From: Methanobacteriota archaeon
GTDB taxonomy: Archaea > Thermoplasmatota > Poseidoniia > Poseidoniales > Thalassarchaeaceae
Length of the DNA stretch: 33,055 bases
NCBI GenBank assembly: GCA_004195715.1
Contig: PSPX01000024.1
Span: 1-33,055, forward strand
Reading direction: 5' to 3'
Below, one piece after another: positions 23,950 through 32,406 of this stretch. The notes under the pieces are model-generated. The model made no database searches. It was given only the letters and a program-made list of their open reading frames with translations, and was not told the origin of the DNA. The position numbers were made by a program, and so were the translations under genes. Each line of letters begins with the position of its first letter. The first letter of the stretch is position 1.

Positions 23950-25047
23950 TTACATCTGGGCCCTGCGCCGCGGCTCGTGGAAAGCCAAACCGCTCTCGTT
24001 ACCCCTAGCGCGGGCCATTAGCAAAATGTCCTCGGTGAACTCCCTCTGGGTCTTTCCAGAGGAAGCACAGTAGAAGTTGGTTGAAACCGTAATCTTCGAT
24101 GGAAGAGTCTCAGTGACGCGAACCCACGAGTCCTCGCGCTTGGTAGATCTGGGATCTGCAAGCACCTGCTCGCAGAGGGATTCACAGAACTGACGGAGCT
24201 GGGCAGCATCGCTATCCTCCTCAAACTCGAAACGCGGGCGAATCCTACGGAACCTTCGGTGACTGAAGTTCTCAACAGGGGAGTTGGTGATGTTGGAGTT
24301 GGGGATTGTGATCATCGTGTCTGCCCCCGTCCTCAGCATGGTGGTGCGCAGGCCGATGGTGACGACCTCACCCTCGGCATCCTCGACGACAATCCAGTCA
24401 CCGACGTTGAACGGCTGGTCGACGATTATCGAAATAGCCCCGAAGACGTTCGCCACAGAGTCCTTCGCTGCAAGTGCCAGAGCCAGGCCAGTGATTCCAA
24501 GACCTGCGATGAGGCCGTTGAGGTTGACCCCGAACAGTCCTGCTATCACGAAGAACCCGACCACTACCACAGCGAGTCGCCCTATTGACTCGGCAACGCT
24601 AGCCAGCGAGCGGCGAGCCGCCATATCGTCTCCCTCGACCACGATGAAAGCATCGAGGTAGTCGACCAATCGGTATGCTGTCAGAAGCACGAGTATAACG
24701 AATCCTGCCCATGAGATTACCTTTACAGTGTCTATCAGATCGGCGTCCCAAACGGGTGCTGCGTTCACGTACTCTCCCATTTCGTCTGTAGCGGAGAGCC
24801 AATCCAGAGAGAGCCACATTGCAAAGAAGACGACCATCCACCTAAGTGACTTGGGAGCAAACACATTCTCGCTGTTTATCCTTTCAATTTTGGAGAATAC
24901 ATCCATCAACCGCGGAAAAATCATCCGTCTGGAGAGTATTCCAGCTGCCATACTGAGTGCAGCACAAGTGATTACAACAACCAGAGTCCCTGTTGAGAAG
25001 TCACCAATCATGGGGTCCCTCTCCATGAAATTATCGAGCACGTTCAT
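23950..25047 (-). CDS. mscS: MscS family small-conductance mechanosensitive channel
   Basis: Pressure-relief channel of 365 residues in the cytoplasmic membrane. Predicted helices lie at about 20-38, 68-84, 108-126 and 155-173, and the pore helix at about 178-210 reads AGLGITGLALALAAKDSVANVFG, the classic Gly/Ala-packed TM3. After it come QPFNVGDWI and IGLRTTMLRTGADTMITIPN of the beta domain, then an alpha/beta vestibule. There is one more helix than in E. coli MscS, as in many homologues. The ATG at 25047 is followed by gpmA in a two-gene run; a hairpin or palindrome lies in the divergent gap before the carboxypeptidase gene. Confidence 0.93.
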   Translation of the reverse strand: MNVLDNFMERDPMIGDFSTGTLVVVITCAALSMAAGILSRRMIFPRLMDVFSKIERINSENVFAPKSLRWMVVFFAMWLSLDWLSATDEMGEYVNAAPVWDADLIDTVKVISWAGFVILVLLTAYRLVDYLDAFIVVEGDDMAARRSLASVAESIGRLAVVVVGFFVIAGLFGVNLNGLIAGLGITGLALALAAKDSVANVFGAISIIVDQPFNVGDWIVVEDAEGEVVTIGLRTTMLRTGADTMITIPNSNITNSPVENFSHRRFRRIRPRFEFEEDSDAAQLRQFCESLCEQVLADPRSTKREDSWVRVTETLPSKITVSTNFYCASSGKTQREFTEDILLMARARGNESGLAFHEPRRRAQM

Positions 25048-25084
25048 GGTGCGGCCGAGGGCGCCCCCCTCAAAAGGGCATCCC

Positions 25085-25099
25085 CGGTCCTGTGGACCG
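25085..25099. promoter_or_regulatory. Palindrome in the divergent gap between mscS and the carboxypeptidase gene
   Basis: CGGTCC-TGT-GGACCG forms perfect 6-base arms around a 3-base loop near the middle of the 100-base gap (25048-25147). It may be an operator or leader hairpin; no clear TATA box is visible for either gene. Confidence 0.3.
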
Positions 25100-25147
25100 C
25101 TTCTCCGAGGGATTGAATACCGCCCCTATGGTCGCAGAGGCGTTCAG

Positions 25148-27307
25148 ATGTCACCAATAGACGCCACACGTGTCGAGCAAGCAGAGGCGCGCTCTCGCCG
25201 AGTTCCAATGACAGCGATGCTTCTCCCCTTGCTACTATCTCTAATCGCACCGGCTTCACTTGTGTCTCCGGTCGAAGCTCAAGACGCGGAACCCGGGTAC
25301 GCTCCCGAAGACATCTGGTCCGATGAGTACGCCTTCCAGATATTCCCGTGGGGAGGCAATGAGAGAGTTCAGTTCAAGACATATCACGACTACTTCACGA
25401 TGAAGGACAGGATGCAGTTCCTCTCTGACCGCAATCCCGAGTTCATCTCCTACCACGAAGGGCTCATCGGCGGAATCAACGCTCGTGGCAACGAGATGGG
25501 CTCCGACGACTATGAGGGGTGGTACTACAATCACGCCAGTCCTTGGGTGAAGATTACCGGGGATGTAGCCGGAGGAGATTGTAACGACTTTGTTGGAGAC
25601 TGCGGCAACTACGCTGATCGTCCTGATGTCATGTTTGTAGGTAACCATCATGCAAGGGAGTGGATGTCCTACACCGTACCGATGTTGTTCATCGAGACCG
25701 TGGCGTACTACTACGGTCAGGCTGGAGTGGACAATGACGGCGACGGACTGATCGACGAGGATCCCTGGGACGGCATCGACAACGATGGAGATTGTGCGAT
25801 GCTCAATGCGAGTAATCAGGACTACAATGGAGACGGCGTTGCATGCGGACCAGGGGACTTAGGTGTGGACGAGGACTTCTCTGAACAGTTCATCACCGAC
25901 CTAGTCAATACGAGAGAGATATATGTGATACCCATGCTCAATGTCGATGGCAATCGTTACGATCGTGAGGAATACTGCGGCGAGACTGCGTGGGAGAATT
26001 GCAGGACCAGCGGTTGGAGGAAGAACCTGCGAGATAACACTGTGACCGGGTTCACACCTCTGCCTGACGTCGATGAGGAGGTTGACGAGGGCTGCGACGG
26101 AGTCGACCTGAATCGCAACTACCAGTTTGAGTGGGGCGCCCCCCTTGGTGCGACCGGCCCGCTATTCCCTGGAATGTGCTATGCAGGCGGTCCGAACAAC
26201 GATGTCTACAACGGCCCTGTTGACACCGTCGACAATGACGAGGATGGCAAGGTCAACGAAGATCACGTCGATGGTAAGGACGACGATGCCGATGGTCTGG
26301 TTGACGAGGATTGGATGGGTGGTAACAGCGAGCCTGAGACCAAGTTCATCCAAGACTTGACTGAGATGAATGATGATGACGGAGATGGTTCTTCCGAGTT
26401 TAAGTCCACGATAACATGGCACTCGTTCTCGGAATTGGTTCTTTGGCCGTGGGGTCATTGCACGGAATGCGTCTCTCCTGATGACGAGTATCTCATCTAC
26501 CACGGCAATGTGATGGCTCAGATGACTGATTACGCGCCTATGCAGTCATCAGACCTATACCCGACTACTGGAGACTTCTGCGATTGGCATTACGGGGTTC
26601 ACGACTCGTATTGTTACACCATAGAGATTGGTAACGCCTTCCACGAACTTCCAGAGGACATAGCCCATATCGCAGTTCGGAATCTGGGGATTTCATTTTA
26701 CATGTCAGAAATCGCCGATGACCCTCGATACAGGGCGATTGTCGGAATCGAGAACACCACGACCCGCCAGTGGCTGGCAGATCCAGCCAATGTCACTGTG
26801 CCGGAGAACGGTGACATACCCGTCGAGTTGTGCCTCGATACCTCATTTCCCTACACAACTCAGATCGAGCGCACCCATCTAATGTGGCGCTTCGTAGAGC
26901 CAACTAGGCAGCAGAACGACTTCGGGCCGACAGAATGGGTAGATGTCCCGTGGATGATGTCTGCGTTTGCAGATACTGAGGATTCCTGCGTACTTCTCGA
27001 CGGTGCCAATGGAACCATGCTCATGAGTCACATTCCTATGCCTGACACTTCGGTCGGCAAGATTCAGTACAAGGCGATGTTAGGAACGACTAACGGAGCC
27101 TTCCCATTCACCTATCCGACTGTCGATGAAGGTGGGAACTACTACGAGTTGGCAATACCTTACCGAGCCTCCTTCGGCTCGGCTGTTCTAGCAGTTCTGA
27201 TGTTCTTAGTGATAGCAAGTTTTGTCTGGGGCGGCCTCGGCTATACCCTGCGCGCTATGTTCGATGACGAACGTGGCGTAATCGGTTTGCCGGAGGATGG
27301 CGGATGA
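25148..27307 (+). CDS. Secreted, membrane-anchored M14 zinc carboxypeptidase with calcium-repeat insertions
   Basis: 719-residue exopeptidase with an N-terminal signal segment (basic 12-19, hydrophobic 22-40) and a C-terminal anchor helix (about 677-700), so the catalytic part faces outside. Zinc ligands are H168 and E171 (HHARE) and H425 (WHSFSE). Substrate residues include N322/R323 (DLNRNY), and the catalytic glutamate is E493 (YTIEIGN). Two acidic insertions, about 194-242 and 357-390, carry DxDxDG-type loops as in thrombospondin type 3 repeats and probably bind calcium. A beta-rich domain (about 545-670) precedes the anchor. The ATG at 25148 is chosen because the signal follows directly; an ATG at 25208 would shorten the basic part. 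It overlaps the transporter gene by 4 bases. Confidence 0.93.
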   Translation: MSPIDATRVEQAEARSRRVPMTAMLLPLLLSLIAPASLVSPVEAQDAEPGYAPEDIWSDEYAFQIFPWGGNERVQFKTYHDYFTMKDRMQFLSDRNPEFISYHEGLIGGINARGNEMGSDDYEGWYYNHASPWVKITGDVAGGDCNDFVGDCGNYADRPDVMFVGNHHAREWMSYTVPMLFIETVAYYYGQAGVDNDGDGLIDEDPWDGIDNDGDCAMLNASNQDYNGDGVACGPGDLGVDEDFSEQFITDLVNTREIYVIPMLNVDGNRYDREEYCGETAWENCRTSGWRKNLRDNTVTGFTPLPDVDEEVDEGCDGVDLNRNYQFEWGAPLGATGPLFPGMCYAGGPNNDVYNGPVDTVDNDEDGKVNEDHVDGKDDDADGLVDEDWMGGNSEPETKFIQDLTEMNDDDGDGSSEFKSTITWHSFSELVLWPWGHCTECVSPDDEYLIYHGNVMAQMTDYAPMQSSDLYPTTGDFCDWHYGVHDSYCYTIEIGNAFHELPEDIAHIAVRNLGISFYMSEIADDPRYRAIVGIENTTTRQWLADPANVTVPENGDIPVELCLDTSFPYTTQIERTHLMWRFVEPTRQQNDFGPTEWVDVPWMMSAFADTEDSCVLLDGANGTMLMSHIPMPDTSVGKIQYKAMLGTTNGAFPFTYPTVDEGGNYYELAIPYRASFGSAVLAVLMFLVIASFVWGGLGYTLRAMFDDERGVIGLPEDGG

Positions 27308-29112
27308 GCCAGCAGGAGCCCTCGTCGGACCAGTTCAGTGGCCGAATGGGACTGATCTTCGCCACCATCGGTGCCGCCATAGGAACCGGTAACATCTGGC
27401 GCTTCCCTAGGATGGTAGGCGCCAACGGGGGTGGCTCGTTCCTAGTCCCATGGCTGATTTTCCTATTCCTCTGGTCCATTCCACTAATCATAGCCGAATT
27501 CGCACTGGGCAAGCGCAGCAGGACAGGGACAGTGGGCACATTCAGAATCTTCGCCGGCCCAAAATTCGCTTGGATGGGACTTTGGACAGCTTGGATATCA
27601 ACAGCAATAGGATTCTACTACGCCGTCGTCACTGGTTGGTGCCTGAACTACTTCCAGACCGCCATCCGTGGTGGACTATCCCAGGGCGTTGATACCACCG
27701 AGGTCTGGAATAACTTCCTGCAGGCGCCGGGGCAGGTCATCATCTACCAAATGATTGCGATTCTGATTACGATGGCTGCAATATGGAGAGGCGCCAAGGC
27801 GATTGAGAAGGCAAACGTAATGCTGATGGTGTCATTATTCGTACTGCTCTTCACCGCGCTCTTCCTAGCCTTTGTGATGGACTTCGAAGACGGAACCCTC
27901 GATGGCTTCGTCTACATGTTCAGTATCCAGCCAGAGTATCTGATGGAGCCCGAGACTTGGATAAACGGACTCTCGCAGTCAGCCTGGTCGTGTTCGGCGG
28001 GCATGGGTATGGCAATCACCTACTCGGTGTACATGCGCAAGGACGAGGACACCACCCTGAACGCCGCCACTATGTGCCTCGCCAACAACAGCATCTCGAT
28101 CATCGCCGGTCTGACTGTGATGATGGCAGTGTTCGCTGTCTCCGACGACCCGCTCAGCGCGGTAGGCGGCGGCAGTTCAGCAATCACCTTCCTTGTCCTC
28201 CCTGAGGTATTCGCCAAAGCGCCCGGCGGCCCCGCGATACAACTGCTCATGGTCGCGGTATTCTTCCTTGCGCTGTCCTTCGCCGCGCTGACCTCGATGA
28301 TATCGACTGTGGAACTGTGCGTGCGCAACTTCGTCGACCACGGGGTCGACCGCTCGCAGGCGGTCGGGTTCACAAGCGTCGCCATCTTCCTGTTCGGGCT
28401 GCCGAGTGCAGCGTTGTGGATTCTAGTGGATGAGTCCACCGGGGTGGCCTTCCCCCAGTTCCTCGAGGTACAGGACCACATTTGGGGCTACGGTCTGATG
28501 TTCAGCGGGCTGTTCATCGCCTACAGCATCTGGAAGTATGGCTGGAGCCGCTACAAGTCGTGGCAGGAGGAGAACGAGGTCGAGGACTTCGACATGGGGG
28601 ACTACGTCGATAACGGTGTTTCCGCTTTCCGTGACGACTTCATCAACACCGGAGACAACGACTGGTGGATTGGGCGCTGGTGGGACGCTATCATGTACAT
28701 CGGATTCCCTGCCATGTTTGCCGTCCTGATGCTCTCTTACTTCAGTGACCTGCTGCTCAATGTGCATGACCCATGGAATCCGACCAATCCTCATGGGATC
28801 TCGATTATCCTCCTGTTCTGGGGTGTCACTGCGTTCATTTTCATCTCTCTCAACAAGTATGTTCTCGTCAATCGGATGGTTCCCACCAAAGACTCTCCTT
28901 GGTTCTGGCCCCTTTCGAGAGACTTCGAGCTGGAGCCGCGCCCGCTGTTCCGCAACGTCCCCGAGGGCGCGGATGCACCAATCGACATGCTGCCGGGGGG
29001 CAGCGATCCATTCGTCGTGCAGGCCGGCGAAACACTTCCTGACTCATTTGTCGACGAGTATGGCGAGACCCGCAGCCATTCAACGGCAACTGTTGAAGCA
29101 GAACTCGTGTGA
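27304..29112 (+). CDS. Sodium-dependent NSS (SNF) family transporter, probably for amino acids
   Basis: LeuT-fold symporter of 602 residues with about 11-12 transmembrane helices. TM1 has the signature GAAIGTGNIWRFPRMVGANGGGSF, whose unwound centre binds Na+ and substrate. The TM6-TM8 region is also recognisable (SQSAWSCSAGMGMAITYSVYM; FFLALSFAALTSMISTVE). Bacterial and archaeal NSS proteins mostly import amino acids. The C-terminal 60 residues are soluble and acidic, longer than usual. The ATG overlaps the carboxypeptidase stop as ATGA, and its own stop overlaps the next gene as GTGA, so the three genes are translationally linked. Carboxypeptidase products are an obvious substrate, by inference. 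Confidence 0.93.
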   Translation: MSQQEPSSDQFSGRMGLIFATIGAAIGTGNIWRFPRMVGANGGGSFLVPWLIFLFLWSIPLIIAEFALGKRSRTGTVGTFRIFAGPKFAWMGLWTAWISTAIGFYYAVVTGWCLNYFQTAIRGGLSQGVDTTEVWNNFLQAPGQVIIYQMIAILITMAAIWRGAKAIEKANVMLMVSLFVLLFTALFLAFVMDFEDGTLDGFVYMFSIQPEYLMEPETWINGLSQSAWSCSAGMGMAITYSVYMRKDEDTTLNAATMCLANNSISIIAGLTVMMAVFAVSDDPLSAVGGGSSAITFLVLPEVFAKAPGGPAIQLLMVAVFFLALSFAALTSMISTVELCVRNFVDHGVDRSQAVGFTSVAIFLFGLPSAALWILVDESTGVAFPQFLEVQDHIWGYGLMFSGLFIAYSIWKYGWSRYKSWQEENEVEDFDMGDYVDNGVSAFRDDFINTGDNDWWIGRWWDAIMYIGFPAMFAVLMLSYFSDLLLNVHDPWNPTNPHGISIILLFWGVTAFIFISLNKYVLVNRMVPTKDSPWFWPLSRDFELEPRPLFRNVPEGADAPIDMLPGGSDPFVVQAGETLPDSFVDEYGETRSHSTATVEAELV

Positions 29113-30548
29113 GTCGGGCCATGCGCGAGCCGGCATGCTGGGAGATGCGCTGGCCCGAGGTCGCAGTACTCGACGGCAATGCGAATGCACTTGGTATCGA
29201 AGAGGCATCGCTGATGGATGCGGCTGGTAAGAGACTCGCTACTGCTGCACGCGAAATGGCAGAAGGAGCGATTGTGATCTTATGTGGACCGGGCAACAAC
29301 GGCGGAGACGGCTTCGTCGCCGCTCGCTACCTGCGTGAATGGGGCATCGATACCTCGGTCATAGCCAGCCACGCTGAATCGCGCGGCGCCAGCGCGCGCG
29401 CCGCGCGCGAGGCCGCAGGTGAGGTACGAATCTGGCCCAATGCACCTCTCAAACCTCATTCTCTCGTCGTGGACTGTCTGTTGGGAGCAGGGGTCTCGCC
29501 TGGACAGAGCCTCAGGCCCCCTATCGGAGACATCGTAGCTTGGGCAGTTGAACTCAAGACTCCCGTGCTTGCCTGTGATATCCCAACGGGATTGGGAGGA
29601 CTGGATGCGCTACCAGCTGTCGCCACCATCACCTTCCATAGTATCAAGCAGGGACTGGCCTCACCCGAGGCCGGGGAAGTCACGGTGGCTCCATTACCAT
29701 GGCCGGCCGAGGTCGAAGACTGCGGGCCCGGTGATGCGAACCGGTATCCTCCTCTCACTGCAAACGCTCGCAAGGGAGACCGCGGCCGACTATGGGTAAT
29801 CGGAGGAGGTCCCTACCACGGTGCCCCGATGCTTGCAGGGATGGCAGCCGCTCGCACTGGCTGCGATCTCGTACACATCGCGATGCCTAGTGCAGCCGCA
29901 GCTAGAGTAGAGTGGCCAGCCACACTGATTCCCGAGATCTTGCCAGACGAGGACATGCTAACCGATGCTTCTCTCGCACATATCTCCGAAGCCTTCGGAT
30001 TGCGTGGAACTCAAGCGCTAATCATCGGCCCTGGTCTGGGCCATGATGATGCCACGTTGAGTGCTGTATCAGAGATACTCAAGATGTCTTTAGACAACAG
30101 TATTCCCGTAGTGATTGATGCTGATGCCATCAGTGCCCTGCCCAGTGGGTCATGGCCTGATGGACTAAGCGGCGTTGCCACTCCTCATGCCAAGGAGGCC
30201 GAGCGCTGGCTTGGAACAACATCCCCCTCAGATGCACTCAATGATTGCTCGGGAGAGGCCGTTACCATCGTGGTCACCGGCCCGGAGGATGAACTGACAG
30301 GTCCCGAAGGTCGCACCTGTCGTGCCTCAGGGGGTCACTCCCGCATGGCGGTGGGAGGTACTGGCGATCTGCTGGCAGGAACGATAGGAGGGTTGCTGGC
30401 TCAGGGCATGGAGGCATGGCCTGCAGCTAGACTAGGCTGCGCATTGCTGCGCGAAGCCGGTACCAGAGCAGCCGAGAGCACCGGCCCAGGACTGCTTGCA
30501 GAGGACGTTCCTGTTGAGATAGCCAGAGTACTGGCGGAGTGGACGTAG
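29109..30548 (+). CDS. nnr: Bifunctional NAD(P)H-hydrate epimerase / ADP-dependent dehydratase
   Basis: Repairs damaged NADHX and NADPHX. The N-terminal YjeF epimerase domain (about 15-215) shows EVAVLDGNANALGIEEASLMDAAGK, the loop CGPGNNGGDGFVAARYL, and VVDCLLGAG. The C-terminal ribokinase-like dehydratase (about 220-475) shows GDRGRLWVIGGG, IIGPGLG, VVIDADAIS, TPHAKEAERWLG and the catalytic RMAVGGTGDLLAGTIGGLLAQG. Full length, 479 residues, is normal for the fused enzyme. The GTG at 29109 overlaps the transporter stop; an ATG at 29121 is an alternative. A GC-only 10-base inverted repeat lies inside at 29380-29407. Confidence 0.95.
   Translation: MSRAMREPACWEMRWPEVAVLDGNANALGIEEASLMDAAGKRLATAAREMAEGAIVILCGPGNNGGDGFVAARYLREWGIDTSVIASHAESRGASARAAREAAGEVRIWPNAPLKPHSLVVDCLLGAGVSPGQSLRPPIGDIVAWAVELKTPVLACDIPTGLGGLDALPAVATITFHSIKQGLASPEAGEVTVAPLPWPAEVEDCGPGDANRYPPLTANARKGDRGRLWVIGGGPYHGAPMLAGMAAARTGCDLVHIAMPSAAAARVEWPATLIPEILPDEDMLTDASLAHISEAFGLRGTQALIIGPGLGHDDATLSAVSEILKMSLDNSIPVVIDADAISALPSGSWPDGLSGVATPHAKEAERWLGTTSPSDALNDCSGEAVTIVVTGPEDELTGPEGRTCRASGGHSRMAVGGTGDLLAGTIGGLLAQGMEAWPAARLGCALLREAGTRAAESTGPGLLAEDVPVEIARVLAEWT
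29380..29407. repeat. Perfect 10-base GC-only inverted repeat inside nnr
   Basis: CGCGCGGCGC (29380-29389) pairs exactly with GCGCCGCGCG (29398-29407) around an 8-base loop that is itself alternating GC. In RNA this would be a very stable hairpin, and in DNA the alternating purine-pyrimidine tract could adopt Z form. The coded peptide is a run of Arg, Ala and Ser between the epimerase strands. Confidence 0.7.
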
Positions 30549-30555
30549 GGATAGC

Positions 30556-31029
30556 ATGCTGGTCAGTGAAGATTACCCGTGGGCAAAACTGCTGCGTGAG
30601 TATGCGACTTACTGCGCAGTAGGTTGCATCAATGTCGCCGTATTCTTCGTTATCTACGACTGGCTCTATGACATGGTCCTAATCGAGCAGTACCGGGCAG
30701 CGAGCGCTTGGGCCGTGGCTTACTTCATCAGTTCGTGGCAGGCTCACTTCCTACATCGCTGGCTGACCTTTGAGTCTCCAACTGAATACACGAAAAGCCT
30801 CTATGTGATGCTGCTGATTTACACTGTCCTATGGGCGATTTCCACCACCACGATAGCTTACTTCAGTGACACCCTAGGATACAACCACCTGTACACATGG
30901 GCTGCCAACACAGCTGCTTTCGGCTTCTTGGCCTTCCTTGCACTACGCATCTTCGCCTTCCCCCTGTCGGACGGACGAATCCCACGCAAAGAACGCCTTG
31001 AGGAGTACAAAGAGCGGCGTAGGTCTTGA
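30556..31029 (+). CDS. GtrA-like four-helix membrane protein
   Basis: 157 residues with four predicted transmembrane helices (about 15-34, 50-68, 82-102, 112-132) and a strongly basic tail (KERLEEYKERRRS). The second helix and loop, SAWAVAYFISSWQAHFLHRWLTFES, follow the GtrA pattern in which a polar NFxxxRxWxF-type motif ends helix 2. Here the usual Asn is absent. GtrA proteins are thought to help flip or transfer polyprenyl-phosphate-linked sugars, which would fit the uppS and phosphohexomutase genes elsewhere in the window. It begins 7 bases after nnr and precedes hisS by 24 bases. Confidence 0.78.
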   Translation: MLVSEDYPWAKLLREYATYCAVGCINVAVFFVIYDWLYDMVLIEQYRAASAWAVAYFISSWQAHFLHRWLTFESPTEYTKSLYVMLLIYTVLWAISTTTIAYFSDTLGYNHLYTWAANTAAFGFLAFLALRIFAFPLSDGRIPRKERLEEYKERRRS

Positions 31030-31053
31030 AGTGGTCTTGTTCGTGGCGCGGTC

Positions 31054-32310
31054 GTGACCCAAGGCGTACGAGGCACTAGGGACTTCTATCCCGAGGATAT
31101 GAGGATACGCAACTGGCTGTTCGACAACTTCCGTAACGCCGCCCGCAGCCACGGATTCGAGGAGTACGACGCTCCGGTGCTGGAGCACGAGGAGTTGTAC
31201 ACCCGCAAGCAGGGTGAGGAGATTACACAGCAACTCTACAATTTCGAGGACAAGGGCGAGCGCAGGGTCGCCCTTCGTCCCGAGATGACACCTTCCCTCG
31301 CGCGCATGGTGATGGCTAGGGCAGGAGTCCTGCCCACTCCAATCAAGTGGTTCTCGATCCCACAGTGCTGGAGATACGAGCGCACGCAACGCGGACGCGG
31401 GCGCGAGCACTACCAGTGGAACGTCGACGTCTGGGGCAGCAACGCCCTCGAGGCTGACGTGGAACTGCTCTCGGTTCTAGTGAACTTCTTCGAGGGCGTC
31501 GGACTGACAGCCGACGACTTGGTCATCAAAATCAGCAGCCGCAAGGTGCTGGAGGAGGTTCTCGGCTCGCTGGGAATTTCCGGAGATGCCTTCGCCGCGA
31601 CCTGCATCATTGTCGACAAGATGGACAAATTGTCCGAGGATGTTGTCGCAGCGCAACTGGCGGAGCAAGGACTCGGCGCTGACGCAGTGACTACTATCCA
31701 GTCCACACTCGGGGTTGACGACCTAGATTCTCTTTCAGCCGCACTTGGTGACGACAGCGCGGCCGTTTCGGAACTTGCAGGACTGTTCGACCTCATTGAT
31801 TCCTATGGCATCGCCGACTGGGTTGCCTTCGACGCTTCGGTGGTCCGCGGTCTTGCGTACTACACCGGCCCGGTCTTCGAGGCACACGACCGAGCAGGAC
31901 AGCTACGCGCCATTTGTGGTGGTGGCCGCTACGACAGACTGCTGTCGAGCCTAGGTGGCAAAGACATGCCAGCGACAGGTTTCGGTTTCGGTGACATGGT
32001 CATCATGGAATTGCTGATGGACAAGGGACTCGTACCCGACCTGCCTTCAGGCAACGAGGACATCGTCATCGCAATCAGCGAGGATTTGCGTTCGGCTGCG
32101 ATGTCTGTAGCATCCAGACTCAGAGCGAGTGGTCGCTCGGTTGATCTCGTACTCGAGGACAAGCGCATGAAGTGGGCTTTCCGCCATGCCGAGAGAACTG
32201 GAGCACAAAGGCTCGTTATGGTGATGCCCGAAGAGTGGGCCGCTGGAAATGTGAGAATCAAGAATCTCGAAAGCGGCGAGGAGTCAGATGTCGCCGTTGG
32301 CGATTTGTGA
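31054..32310 (+). CDS. hisS: Histidyl-tRNA synthetase
   Basis: Class II synthetase charging tRNA-His, 418 residues. It shows the start RGTRDFYPED, motif 2 (FSIPQCWRYERTQRGRGREHYQWNVDVWG), the histidine-specific VRGLAYYTGPVFEA, motif 3 (AICGGGRYDRLLSSLGG...PATGFGFG) and a C-terminal anticodon-binding domain (about 330-418). The start is GTG at 31054; no ATG lies nearby in frame. Its TGA stop at 32308-32310 directly abuts the stop of a possible small minus-strand ORF, leaving no intergenic space. Confidence 0.96.
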   Translation: MTQGVRGTRDFYPEDMRIRNWLFDNFRNAARSHGFEEYDAPVLEHEELYTRKQGEEITQQLYNFEDKGERRVALRPEMTPSLARMVMARAGVLPTPIKWFSIPQCWRYERTQRGRGREHYQWNVDVWGSNALEADVELLSVLVNFFEGVGLTADDLVIKISSRKVLEEVLGSLGISGDAFAATCIIVDKMDKLSEDVVAAQLAEQGLGADAVTTIQSTLGVDDLDSLSAALGDDSAAVSELAGLFDLIDSYGIADWVAFDASVVRGLAYYTGPVFEAHDRAGQLRAICGGGRYDRLLSSLGGKDMPATGFGFGDMVIMELLMDKGLVPDLPSGNEDIVIAISEDLRSAAMSVASRLRASGRSVDLVLEDKRMKWAFRHAERTGAQRLVMVMPEEWAAGNVRIKNLESGEESDVAVGDL

Positions 32311-32406
32311 TTACTCTTCTTCGAGGATTTCTTCGATAGCTTCACTGGCTCCAAACATAGAGGCGATGATGGCCGAGACCCAGTCGAACACGCAATCACT
32401 CTTCAC
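32311..32406 (-). CDS. Possible 31-residue ORF downstream of the PGF-CTERM gene
   Basis: GTG at 32406 opens a 31-codon frame reading like protein: a Lys-Ser-Asp start, an amphipathic stretch VFDWVSAIIASMFGASEAI, and a glutamate-rich end. It fills exactly the space between the surface-protein stop (overlap 11 bases) and the hisS stop. No ribosome site is certain and no family is recognised, so it may be a chance frame. Confidence 0.3.
   Translation of the reverse strand: MKSDCVFDWVSAIIASMFGASEAIEEILEEE

Noticed and set aside
24728-25147. Upstream extension of the carboxypeptidase reading frame
   Set aside because: It would overlap the divergent mscS gene for about 300 bases and precede the signal peptide; the ATG at 25148 is the sensible start.
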